From: Amorphochlora amoebiformis
Taxonomy: Eukaryota > Cercozoa > Chlorarachniophyceae
NCBI GenBank assembly: GCA_054601695.1
Contig: BAAHQB010000024.1
Span: forward strand, 992,001-1,056,000
DNA length: 64,000 nt
Reading direction: 5' to 3'
The notes below the pieces were generated by a model, which worked only from the letters and a program-made list of their open reading frames with translations, was not told the origin of the DNA and searched no databases. Positions 1-64,000 of this stretch are shown piece by piece. The position numbers and the translations under genes are program-made. Position 1 is the first letter of the stretch. Every line of letters begins with the position of its first letter.

Positions 1-104
1 ACGTATATATATATATATATATATACATATGTGTGTGTGTGTGTAAAAATATTGAATGTATATTATTTAAATATATATATATATATACATATACATAATA
101 CATG

Positions 105-153
<49 letters not shown>

Positions 154-199
154 AATACATATACATAATACACACACACACATATATATACACACACAC

Positions 200-231
<32 letters not shown>

Positions 232-247
232 TGTAACGTATAGGTAC

Positions 248-8934
<8,687 letters not shown>

Positions 8935-9086
8935 GATAGCCGTGATTTTTTCCTATATGTTTTTTGTAGTTTCAATTCTTCGCTTGCATGATTCCACCCA
9001 AAAACAGCCAGAAATGGCTTCTCACTGCTAGGCAATCCCACGAATGGGGTCGTCGTTGGCTGCTTTTGAAGAAAACCCTCGTAATA
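8935..9086. promoter_or_regulatory. Bidirectional intergenic promoter region
   Basis: Only about 150 bp separate the minus-strand ATG at 8932-8934 from the proposed plus-strand ATG at 9087-9089. The stretch is free of the (TA)n expansions that fill the rest of the window and contains no convincing TATA box. A shared promoter for the two PH-domain genes is inferred from the head-to-head arrangement only. The plus-strand start is chosen because ATG is followed by nine codons and a clean donor (AAG then GTAGCA), and the next exon continues in phase. Confidence 0.5.
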
Positions 9087-26047
<16,961 letters not shown>

Positions 26048-26390
26048 TTTCTGAACTCTCTAGACTCTTCTAGTCTTGGCAGCTAAAAAGCTATAGCAGT
26101 TAGTTACACAGCGTAACAGTGAGCAACTCCTTCGTTTTACCACTTGTTCTGGTAGTTATTCTAGTTATTACTATTCGCCGTCAACACAAAGTTGCGATTT
26201 ATCAGTGAATTTACTACAGTTTATATCACAACACCTGAGACTAGTGTCTAGATCAACATACATATATCTTGCTCATACGGTCACGCAGAGCTAGAGAGTA
26301 ACATGTTACTAAGCTTGATCTAGTGATGTTGGATATTTAATTTTTTTTTTAAAATTCACAAACGGAAGTTGTCTACTACTAGTACTAGTT
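26048..26390. other. Convergent 3' intergenic region
   Basis: About 340 bp between the TAA stop of the plus-strand tandem-PH gene and the TAG stop (26391-26393) of the minus-strand NEPRO-like gene. AT-rich but not (TA)n. No exon with splice borders or extended coding potential was found on either strand. It presumably holds both 3' UTRs. A short poly-T/A run lies at 26340-26354. No clear AATAAA was noted. Confidence 0.5.
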
Positions 26391-34135
<7,745 letters not shown>

Positions 34136-34240
34136 CTGTAAACACATTGACATGTACGTACATAAGAATTTATACTTAAATGAATTTAGTGTATATATAT
34201 ATATATGTATATATGCATTTATCTCTAATACATAGACTTG

Positions 34241-34281
<41 letters not shown>

Positions 34282-34290
34282 TATATATAT

Positions 34291-34374
<84 letters not shown>

Positions 34375-34425
34375 GTACGTTACATATAGTATTCGATGAA
34401 CTTACGCACACACGCATACGTACAA

Positions 34426-34461
<36 letters not shown>

Positions 34462-35740
34462 CAAATATATATATAATATATATATATATGTATGTAATAT
34501 AATATGTATATATATATATGTATTATGTATATAAATATATGTGTATAGGTGTATTGTATATGTATATATATATATATTTATATTATATATATATATATAT
34601 ATATATATTTATGTGTGTATATAGATTTATCTATATGCATATATATATATATATATATAGTGTATAAATGTACATGCATCTATTTGTGGTGTGCGCATTT
34701 ATATGCACACACACATACCACATAAATATACACACATCTATTTGTAACACCACACATACATACACACGCAAGCAAAACACACATGCGCATACACACATAT
34801 ACACATACACATATATACATATACGCATATACATATATACACACAAATACATACATATACACACATATACACATTACACACACATGTGTGTGTATGTGTG
34901 TGTATGTGTGTGCATACACATGTACACACACCCATTCTCTCTTCTTCACACATCTCATCCTTTCGTAATTTGGGCAACTACAGATATTAATATCACACAT
35001 TCCCTGGCGAATACGACAGTCCACGAGGAAGAGAGAAAACTGACACGCATCTCATACTCATCCCCTCTCGCCAACATTCTAGAAAATGTGCTTTTGAGTA
35101 CCTCTCTCTTCGTTCCCTTGTCTAGCCTATCATATCAATGAAGGAGATCAGAAGAGACCTTGAAAATGATTCTGAGTTAGCTTGTGGACCTCTCCTCACG
35201 CTCTTCGATTTCCTCGCCCGTCACTTCTGCCGACTAGAATCACGATTGAGGTTGAAAATGGGTCAAAATCTGCACTCCTTCATGTGCTCTCGCTTAAATC
35301 AACAAGCATGAATCGAATAAGAAACACAGAGGTGAGAATACAAGACGTATAGAACCTTATTTTTACTCTGCAACGCTTGACAACCCAGCCATCCGCCATT
35401 GGTGAATTGTCACTCAAAGTGACAGAATGTTATTTCCTTGGCAAAATCACTTAATAAATTTAGCGATAAATTATTAACTTTTCGGCTTTTGTCCTCAAGC
35501 GACCTCAACCTCCTTCACTGAGAACCCCTCCTGTATCGAGGAATTACAAATCGTGAAGAGCTTGTATTGCTATATCTACCATTAAAAAGTACACACATTT
35601 TTTATGTATTAAAAAATTGCAGGGGGAACATAAAGAAATACTTCTTGAGGGAGGGGGGATTAGCCTGTCACCCAGAGTGACATTCGGTGGTGCCGAGCTC
35701 GACGTGTGAGGACTGTTGGGAAGGTGTAGACAGCGAAGGA
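34136..35740. other. Divergent intergenic region with possible upstream NEPRO exons
   Basis: Region between the NEPRO-like gene (minus) and SRD5A (plus). 34200-34670 is (TA)n. 34680-34925 is a mixed CA/TG, TACA microsatellite. From about 34930 the sequence is complex. Minus-strand exon-like pieces with splice borders occur near 35235-35192 (SAEVTGEEIEEREE), near 35090 (MLARGDEYEM) and near 34981-34936 (LPKLRKDEMCEEERM). These could be 5' exons of the NEPRO-like gene, but their phases do not join cleanly to exon 34135-34022. Nothing else supportable was found in 35240-35740, which probably contains the SRD5A promoter and 5' UTR. Confidence 0.35.
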
Positions 35741-41943
<6,203 letters not shown>

Positions 41944-42061
41944 GTGGGTGTAGATAGTGGAATCTAGATGGTGTTTAGTTGATTAGTAGTTAGCTGCAGG
42001 TGAATGTGTATGTTTTATGTTTGTGGTCTGCATGGTGTGTACTTTATATTGTAATTTATAC

Positions 42062-42103
<42 letters not shown>

Positions 42104-42275
42104 AAATAAATAAATATATATATATATATATATATATAAATATATATACGCATACATCTATATGATACAATATATATATATATATATATGATTATAAATA
42201 TTATATATTATGTATATGTGTATACAGGAAGGTATATCTGTAGAAAAGCATACACATGCAACACAAACGTATTTG

Positions 42276-42314
<39 letters not shown>

Positions 42315-42363
42315 CGTGTGTGTGTGTATTCAAGCATTGAGGTGGAGGGATTAAAATTGTGTA

Positions 42364-42395
<32 letters not shown>

Positions 42396-43396
42396 TATAT
42401 AAATATTCAGTATTATCTACATTAATATACATATATGGACCATATATATATATATATATATATAATATATATATACATACATACATATATATATATATAT
42501 ATGTATACATATGAATTTGTGTGTGTAATATTTCTAAGAAATGTATTTACACAAATATATTGTATATGAACATATATATGTACATATATATATATATATA
42601 TAGGTACATATAATAATATAATATAATACAATGTACAAAATACGATATAATAGAACATAGTTCAATGTAAGACACATAATTATAATATAATTTCACGCAA
42701 TATAATATAATATGGTACAAATAATAACATGATGCAACATGATGTAATAGAATGCAATATAATATAATATAACATGATATAATATAATATAATATGATAT
42801 AATGTAATATAATATAAATTAATATAATATAATATAATGTAGTATAATATAAGATAATAAAATATAGTATAATATAGTATAATATACTATAGAGTATAAT
42901 ATACTATGTAATGTAATTTAATATAATATAAAATAATATAATATTAACATAGTATAATATACTGTATCTAGTGTATAATAAACTATAATATAGTCTAATG
43001 AAATATAATATAATATAATAATATTAATATAGTATAATATAATATAATATAATATAACGTAATTTAACATAATATAGTAATATAATATAGTAAATATAAT
43101 AACGTCGTATAATACAATTAATATAATATGATATAACATAATATTATAATCACAATATATCATATAATATGATATTATATAATATAGTATCACTATATAA
43201 TTACATACATGGTATTAATGATTTCACACTATAAATTAACATTTGTTATACATATTTTATAATGATTTATATTACATTCATTTTAATCCCATTATATCAC
43301 ATATCTACACATGATACACGTTACATACTGCACGTTGATATATTAACGTGCATTCATGACACCTCGAGACGGTAGATTGACTCCTACTAAATAGCC

Positions 43397-43433
<37 letters not shown>

Positions 43434-43548
43434 ATGTATATGTATACATATACAATGATATTATATACATATATATATATATATATATATGTATACACAT
43501 GTATGTGAAACCCAGTATGACACACCAACGTGCTTGCAATTCGATCTA
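41944..43548. other. Convergent intergenic region, AT-rich
   Basis: Between the SRD5A stop and the stop of the minus-strand membrane-protein gene. 41944-42060 is complex sequence, likely 3' UTR. 42061-42610 is (TA)n with CA/TG. 42605-43190 is a degenerate TAATA/AATAT array. 43191-43548 is complex AT-rich sequence with a (TA)n at 43401-43430. No exon with credible borders was found. Confidence 0.5.
42605..43190. repeat. Degenerate (TAATA)n pentanucleotide array
   Basis: Almost 600 bp built from TAATA/ATATAATATAATA-type pentamers with interspersed TAATG, ACATGAT and TAGTA variants. It differs clearly from the dinucleotide (TA)n seen elsewhere in the window, and no open frame longer than the repeat itself is meaningful. 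Confidence 0.8.
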
Positions 43549-44846
43549 TCATAACATCATCGCAGCTAAACCACACCACGACCCTTCCGCCACGCAAATC
43601 GCCAGCGACATATTCCGATTCCCCCTAAACAAGCTCTCCTGCCTCAACACCAATACGAACGGCAAGACGTTGTACACGGAGAAGCTGAGCAAAATTGCTC
43701 GTGCTAGGTCATGCCCGTAGAAGCTCACAATCCAGCAGAAAACAGCCCGAAGTCCGAAAGATATCCCGCACATCTCGATGAAGTATTGCACTACGTGTGA
43801 CCTGCGGAGTGAAAGATTGTGTGCATTATGTAAGTATTATATATATACATATATATATATATATATTCACGATAGTAGATTGTGTTTGTTGGCCGTGAGA
43901 TTGTTTCTGGGCGGTTGAACGTGCTGGCAGGGTTAGGACTCCAGAGCATGTTTACTGGCCTTTGTAAATGTACAAATGGTTATCAGGGCCGTGAGAGGTC
44001 TCGAAATGTCATGTTGTAGTGTTCAAGCGGTATACGACTCATGGGAACTGTGTACCTCTTCGTCCCATCATCGATCGGTGAACCCAGGTGTAGAAGCAGC
44101 AATTCCTTTCTAAAACAAAATACGACGAACCACAATAGCTGCCAACATCCTTGGAGAGTCAAGGCAAGCTCTGGAGACATAATATTGAAACAGATGGAGC
44201 GGGTTGCCGTCTGATTACTTCCTTCGCTAGTCACATCCCATGGAAGCACACGTGTCAGTCATGCTAACATTGTGACAAGGGCGGGACGCGGCCTGTCAAG
44301 AATGATTTGGGATGCAATGGAGAAGCCGGCAACAGTCCGCTCCGGAAGACCTCACAGCCAGTGTCAAAGTGACCTTTCGTAACACTCCCTTTTTGCTTCC
44401 CCAACACATTATTGTAAAGCTGTTTGTCACTTTTTGGGATGTCTCTCTGTCTCTCTTCGCTGTCCCATCGGGAGTCGGGATTCGGGACTCCTCCCTTCCT
44501 CAATAGTTCTAATCGCGACTAATAATTCAATTTGTAAGCAAAGCATTAGATCCAAAATTATGCAAACTAGGCAAATTCATGGCAAATTCTAGGTTTACCC
44601 CATAGTATAATCGGAAAGGATGTCTGAGCATAAATTTAGCGATCGTTGTGGGATTTTGACTCATTAATGAGGAGTATAGAATCATCGAGTAGTGTAAAAC
44701 ACCCAAGCCTCTCCCCGTAGAGTAACGCAACCTCGTCCACCTGAAGCGACAGGCTGCAAGACCCTCCCCTCCCCTCCCCAATAGTATGTACTAGATGTAC
44801 CCCAATATCTTCATTCCTCCTGTTCGTCCTAATCCTAAACGCTGTG
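43549..44846 (-). CDS. Unidentified multi-pass membrane protein (3' exons)
   Basis: Minus-strand exons: 44846-44801, 44753-44703, 44623-44599, 44170-44056, 43801-43549 (TGA stop). The first three join in phase (RTGGMKIL, LSLQVDEVALLYGERL, HPFRLYYG), as do the last two. The junction between 44599 and 44170 is not resolved, and 5' exons upstream of 44846 are not defined. The last two exons encode hydrophobic helices (GCWQLLWFVVFCF, ISFGLRAVFCWIVSFY, AILLSFSVYNVLPFVLVL) separated by short basic loops, and end in CVAEGSWCGLAAMML. No family was recognised. It is divergent from the plus-strand gene starting at 45033 and convergent with SRD5A. Coding of the last two exons is fairly secure; the gene model is not. 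Confidence 0.42.
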
Positions 44847-45032
44847 CTGTACATACTATTGAATGGCCAGGTTATAACGGGCTGAAGACTTGCATCTCGA
44901 TAACATCCAACCACCACCTAGCCAGCGACGATAACAAGACCAATTCGAGATCCATTCACCAAAACTAACGCCACCCAACCTGTACCCGGTGGAACGAACG
45001 ATATACCAACAGGAGCAAGTTTGTAGAGCAAG

Positions 45033-54765
<9,733 letters not shown>

Positions 54766-54898
54766 AAAAAAATAAGATGTATTATTTATAGTTTAGGCAT
54801 GGATATATATATATATATATATATAGTGTGTGTGTGTGTGTGTGTAATGTATGTATCTATATTTATTTGTGTATATACACATGTAATATATAACATAT

Positions 54899-54987
54899 AT
54901 GTATCAGAAATTCTTTGAAAATTCAAGCGAAAAGGGGCTCATCAAAATTACCCTCAGTTTTGCTACAGGTAACATGTATATCTTGCG

Positions 54988-55025
<38 letters not shown>

Positions 55026-55437
55026 TATTATTATTATCTATATATACATATATACATACATACATACATATATATATATATATATGTGAACCTATATCTC
55101 CATAGTATAAATGATATGTACGCACCGAAGTAATACACCTCATGCGTATAATTACTTCTTATGTAAAGATATATATTCATATACATATATGTATACATAT
55201 CTGTGTGGATGCATATAAATATAATATATATAATATATATATATATTTTTATATATACATATATAATAAGTCGGCGACAGTCGCGGGCTCAAGAAATGGG
55301 GCAAATAATCGACCTGCTAGCAGCCCAAAGCCTACGCTGCAAGAACCAGATAGCGACGGGGTGTTGTTTTCTCTTTTTTCCTTCTATGCCAGTAATATGC
55401 TATTCAATATATTTCTATGTGTAGGCATGAAATTATC

Positions 55438-55478
<41 letters not shown>

Positions 55479-55728
55479 ATATGTATACATGTACATTTAT
55501 ATGCATATTTATATGTATAGTTACATTTGTACACTTACATATAATATATATATATACATACATATATAATATATCTATATATACGTATATTTATGTGAAT
55601 ACAAGATAAACCCAAGCAACATCTACTAGGAAACCGTGAACAAAAACTATGTGAGTTTTCTCGTGCATAATGATTCCAACGAAGACAACGATACGAAGCC
55701 CAAAGTCCCGCTCTCTCTCTTCGGCTAA
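54899..55728 (+). CDS. Short protein with acidic tail, possibly SRP14-like
   Basis: Exons 54899-54968 (ATG directly before a TATCAG that could instead be an acceptor), 55281-55360 and 55630-55728 (TAA). All are in phase. Readings: [19 protein letters not shown], a Ser/Pro/Asn linker ([18 protein letters not shown]), and [19 protein letters not shown] ending PLSLFG. The order of a short helix, GLIKITLSF strand, variable linker and VSFLVHND strand is loosely reminiscent of SRP14, but the conserved SRP14 C-terminal helix is absent, so the assignment is weak. The gene could also be the continuation of the preceding one if its stop at 54765 is spliced out. Confidence 0.38.
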
Positions 55729-55775
55729 CACAAAGACAGAACAGGGGCGACAAGAGAGAAGATTATATTTCTGGA

Positions 55776-55818
<43 letters not shown>

Positions 55819-56279
55819 TATATACACACGCACATATTCATTTGAGGGTGTCTGAAGAGAGAGGGTGAAAAAAATGGGGGGAATAACCAACACATAATGA
55901 TTTATTCACATTAAGGAAAGAGTCCAAGGGAAAGGAGAGAGGGAAGTATAATGAAATCTCCTGGACGCATTAAGAATTAAGAATATAAAAAAAAAAAGCA
56001 CATTCATTATATTACTTGCGTACGAGTGTATGTATTATTCATAATATATATATTTTTTCACATATAAGTACACATTCTCCACCAAAAAAAAAAACACTGA
56101 GCAAAAAATACATTGAAGGACTTAAGTTTCCTGTCACAAAGAATATAACATTACAATAACACCATTCGGAAGTCGGTCGATGCTAGCGATACATGTGAGG
56201 TCCATCGCTGTTCCACTAATTATAGCCGGGAAACAAACAAGCCGTGGCGCCAACGAGTGCTACCACGGGATGCCGCAAT

Positions 56280-56957
56280 AGAGCCGCATGAATACTCTAT
56301 ATACTAGACATATCGTCTAGATAGTGCCGCGGATAATGCCGCGTACACATATATAGTAGACTGTGCCCTAGGTCTAGTAGGTGCCAGGCGCCAGAATCTG
56401 TACTATTTTCGATAATTTAATTTCTCATCATTAACTAGATAAAGTTAATAATCTAGTGGTGTTGTAGAATCTTGCATACCTACGGAATGTATATTACTAT
56501 ACTCCAAATACTATTTACTAGATTTACTTCTAGACTTGCACTTAGAAGTTGCAACGTGTATAGAGTCTAGATCTAGTCCGGCTAGACTAGCTAGAGTAAT
56601 ATTATTAGTAGTGCTACATGTGTACTAGCTAGTATATACTATATTAGAAAAGCATATAACATGTACTAGATGTAGAGTCACATTCACATCTAGACATCCT
56701 TTTATATCTTGTATATACTAGATATACAACATTACACCAAATACATATATTAATTCTAGTTAATAACTTACTTAGCATAAGTTTATCTATACATATTGAT
56801 TTATCCCTCACAACTTAGATTTTCTTAATTTTTTCAGAAACTGGATCTAGTAGATGTACGTTTTATTTCATATTATAGATATATGTACATATACCTAGTA
56901 TGATAAATACACATATTGATAATACTAGTAACGAGTAATACAGTACCATGATGTATG

Positions 56958-56960
<3 letters not shown>
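56280..56960. other. CTAG-rich non-coding island
   Basis: More than fifteen CTAG tetranucleotides within about 680 bp (for example TCTAGATCTAGTCCGGCTAG then ACTAGCTAGAG), often as ACTAGA or TCTAGA. No splice-bordered exon was found. The sequence is otherwise non-repetitive and lacks the TA dinucleotide arrays of its flanks. Confidence 0.6.
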
Positions 56961-57006
<46 letters not shown>

Positions 57007-57183
57007 CAAAAATATACTAAAACAAAAGTTTATTAAGTTTTCTCAGATATAATCTAGATAATAATACTATAATATATGAATCTTTATATGTATGTATGTA
57101 ACATATTATATTATGTAAAACAATACTATATCTCCAATATATGCAGAGAATGCTATATATATATATATACATACATACATGTA

Positions 57184-57228
<45 letters not shown>

Positions 57229-57619
57229 AGATATGCATATGTGTATGTGTGTGTGTATGCATATACTATAATATATATATATATATATATATAAATATAT
57301 AATATAATATATATATATATATATATATGTATATTTATATATATATATATATATATAAATGTAAATATATACATACATAGACATATATATATATACCGTA
57401 TGATATATATATATATGTATATATATATTTATATATACATACTATGATATATGTATGCATATACATATATATATATATGTATGTGTATATAAACATATAT
57501 ATATATACACACATATGCACATACACACATACATTTAGTATGCCACGGTATATACTGCTCTCTCTCCCTCTCTCTCTCTCTCTATATATGTTAAGAAATA
57601 CATATTTATACATGTATTT

Positions 57620-57666
57620 TGTTGATAATAATAATAATAATAATGATAATAACAATAATAGTTATG

Positions 57667-57704
<38 letters not shown>

Positions 57705-57725
57705 TAATAGTAATAATATTAATAT
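57620..57725. repeat. (TAA)n trinucleotide microsatellite
   Basis: GATAATAATAATAATAATAA, an interrupted middle (TGATAATAACAATAATAG), then a second uninterrupted (AAT)n run. A similar (TAA)n block lies at about 63086-63153 in an ACTR10-like intron. Confidence 0.9.
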
Positions 57726-57770
57726 ATGTGCATTATGTATCTATACAAATATACATGTATATATACATAT

Positions 57771-57815
<45 letters not shown>

Positions 57816-57889
57816 TATATTATACATGTATATATGCATATACATATGTAAAAATAATTGTGGATACATATCTACATTCATTCATACAC

Positions 57890-58722
<833 letters not shown>

Positions 58723-58728
58723 TGTCAC

Positions 58729-58759
<31 letters not shown>

Positions 58760-58826
58760 TATGTATATATGTGTGTGTGTATATATGTGTGTGGCTGGTG
58801 TGGTACGTCACCTTTGGATATATATG

Positions 58827-58857
<31 letters not shown>

Positions 58858-58901
58858 TCATATATATTATATACATATACATATTCATATACATATATAC
58901 G

Positions 58902-58937
<36 letters not shown>

Positions 58938-58982
58938 CCCTACATATATATATAACATATGTATATATATTATATATATATG

Positions 58983-59035
<53 letters not shown>

Positions 59036-59037
59036 CC

Positions 59038-59245
59038 AAGCTGCGCCCACCTTAGTCCATTAGCTAAGGTGTCGCCCAGCATCAATCCTACATATACGTA
59101 GCTCACCTGAACACTATAGATAAGGTGGCGCCCCATCTTGTGTAGCTAAGATAGCGCCCCACCTGAGACCTAAAACTATTGTGGCGCCCCGTATATCTGA
59201 GATGACACCCTCCTCACCTTTATCCTAATGATAAGTTGGCCAACC
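59038..59245. repeat. About 40-bp degenerate repeat with GGCGCC core
   Basis: Four to five units share TAGCTAAGGTGGCGCCCCAC-like sequence, with AAGATAGCGCCCCACCTGAG and TTGTGGCGCCCCGTAT as variants. GC-rich against an AT-rich surround. No exon borders. Confidence 0.7.
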
Positions 59246-59258
59246 TGGACCGTATTTA

Positions 59259-59320
<62 letters not shown>

Positions 59321-59339
59321 TTATTGCAAGAATAAAAAA

Positions 59340-59370
<31 letters not shown>

Positions 59371-59410
59371 CGAAAGACTTTACCAATATTTTTAGGAATT
59401 ATATTTTTAT

Positions 59411-59454
<44 letters not shown>

Positions 59455-59477
59455 TATATATTTGTATGTATTTATAT

Positions 59478-59569
<92 letters not shown>

Positions 59570-59574
<5 letters not shown>

Positions 59575-59642
59575 GTACATATATGTTGAAACCATTCAAT
59601 ATCTCAGAACAAGAATAGTAACACTGTTTCTCACCGGGAAGC

Positions 59643-59683
<41 letters not shown>

Positions 59684-59770
59684 ATTTATATATATTATGT
59701 ACATATATGTTGAAACCATTCAGTATTTCAGAACAAGAATAGTAACACTGTTTCTCACCGGGAAGCTGCA
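59570..59770 (+). repeat. 76-bp direct duplication containing an acceptor and microexon
   Basis: The segment from TTATGTACATATATGTTGAA through AAGCTGCA occurs at about 59571-59645 and again at about 59695-59770 with only a few differences. The second copy continues into the intron of the gene ending at 59908. A (TA)n of about 50 bp separates the copies. Confidence 0.85.
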
Positions 59771-59908
59771 CCCCCGGGAATTCCGAAATTCTAGTTTTTC
59801 TTTCTTACATCTCTTCCAGACCCCATGAAAACTCTAAGATCTGGCCCCAATCAGTATAAGCCTCAGTGGGCCTGGAAAGACTACCTAATTAGCCTGAGGA
59901 TCACGTGA
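59732..59908 (+). CDS. 3' end of an unidentified plus-strand gene
   Basis: A proposed 10-nt microexon at 59732-59741 (AACAAGAATA, after TTTCAG) is followed by an intron with a good pyrimidine tract. The terminal exon is 59820-59908, reading PMKTLRSGPNQYKPQWAWKD then YLISLRIT and TGA. The join is in phase. Upstream exons were not found. The gene ends only 156 bp before the ATG of the ACTR10-like gene on the same strand. The sequence is too short to identify. If the microexon is wrong, the acceptor at 59732 reads into a stop ([23 protein letters not shown] at about 59792). Confidence 0.33.
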
Positions 59909-60064
59909 ATCTAATTTCCAGGCAGGTTTCGGCCGGATGAGCATAACCACGCGACCATGACATTCGTGAATATCTATGTTTAATATGTAGCATATCGGAT
60001 ATAGATATAAAGGTGTCCCTGTGTGTCACACTTGCCGAAATTTAAAGATAGAAACACTTCCGCG

Positions 60065-63706
<3,642 letters not shown>

Positions 63707-63717
63707 GTGATGAAAAA

Positions 63718-63772
63718 GGTGGTTAGGGTTGGGGTTGGGGTTGGGGTTAGGGGGGATGTTAGGGTTAGGTTT
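63718..63772. repeat. TTAGGG/TTGGGG-like tract in ACTR10 intron
   Basis: GGTTAGGGTTGGGGTTGGGG followed by GTTAGGGG and GTTAGGGTTAGG begins about 12 nt after the donor of exon 63687-63706. Confidence 0.8.
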
Positions 63773-63829
63773 CGAGATTATAACCTATAAAATCGTTACA
63801 TTATTTACAAGCGTTATATACCCAAGTGT

Positions 63830-63860
<31 letters not shown>

Positions 63861-64000
63861 ATATGTATATTAGGTTACACACATGTTTGTACAGTTTATG
63901 TATGTGTGTGTGTGGTGTGTGTGTGTGTGGTGTGTGTGTTTGTGTGTGTAACATGCCATCAGGGTCTACAAATAGTTTTGCTTAAATATATATGTATAAT

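Noticed and set aside
44264-44503. Minus-strand ORF of 79 codons
   Set aside because: Falls between membrane-protein exons with no matching acceptor/donor pair that keeps phase. Probably intron.

Overview
The window is eukaryotic. It shows small GT-AG exons (10-560 nt) separated by introns that are dominated by (TA)n, (CA/TG)n and (GA/CT)n microsatellites and by scattered TTAGGG/CCCTAA-like arrays. There are no bacterial operons, ribosome binding sites or CRISPR arrays. An actin-related protein 10-like gene (a dynactin subunit), a steroid 5-alpha-reductase and a NEPRO/RMP1-like nucleolar gene, together with TTAGGG-type repeats, fit a unicellular or simple opisthokont-like eukaryote. The species cannot be named from the sequence. 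Most six-frame ORFs here are translations of (TA)n and code for nothing. The genes below were rebuilt by hand from splice sites, codon-phase continuity and family resemblance, so single exon borders may be off.

Layout, left to right. (1) 248-8934, minus: Ser/Pro-rich protein with a PH domain, running off the left edge. (2) 9087-26047, plus: a protein with four tandem PH-like modules, divergent from gene 1 across a promoter of about 150 bp. (3) 26391-34135, minus: NEPRO/RMP1-like nucleolar protein, convergent with gene 2. (4) 35741-41943, plus: a complete nine-exon steroid 5-alpha-reductase of 254 residues, the most secure gene in the window. (5) 43549-about 44846, minus: an unidentified multi-pass membrane protein. 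(6) 45033-about 54765, plus: a Ser/Arg/Lys-rich and coiled-coil protein. (7) 54899-55728, plus: a short acidic-tailed protein, possibly SRP14-like. (8) the tail of a plus-strand gene ending at 59908. (9) 60065-63706 and beyond, plus: ACTR10/ARP10-like, running off the right edge. Non-genic stretches hold microsatellites, a CTAG-rich island (about 56.28-56.96 kb), an 830-bp polypurine tract (57.89-58.72 kb) and a GGCGCC-containing repeat (59.04-59.24 kb).

The most unusual theme is structural. In seven transcription units the splice acceptor plus the first 10-50 nt of an exon (or the 3' end of the intron before it) has been copied nearby inside the TA-rich intron. Introns next to the shared promoter stay short (46-141 nt), whereas later introns are inflated by repeats. 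Telomere-like arrays lie inside introns and in one case begin exactly at a 5' splice site. No operon-like cooperation between the genes is evident. They are ordinary housekeeping or signalling genes in a repeat-inflated genome.
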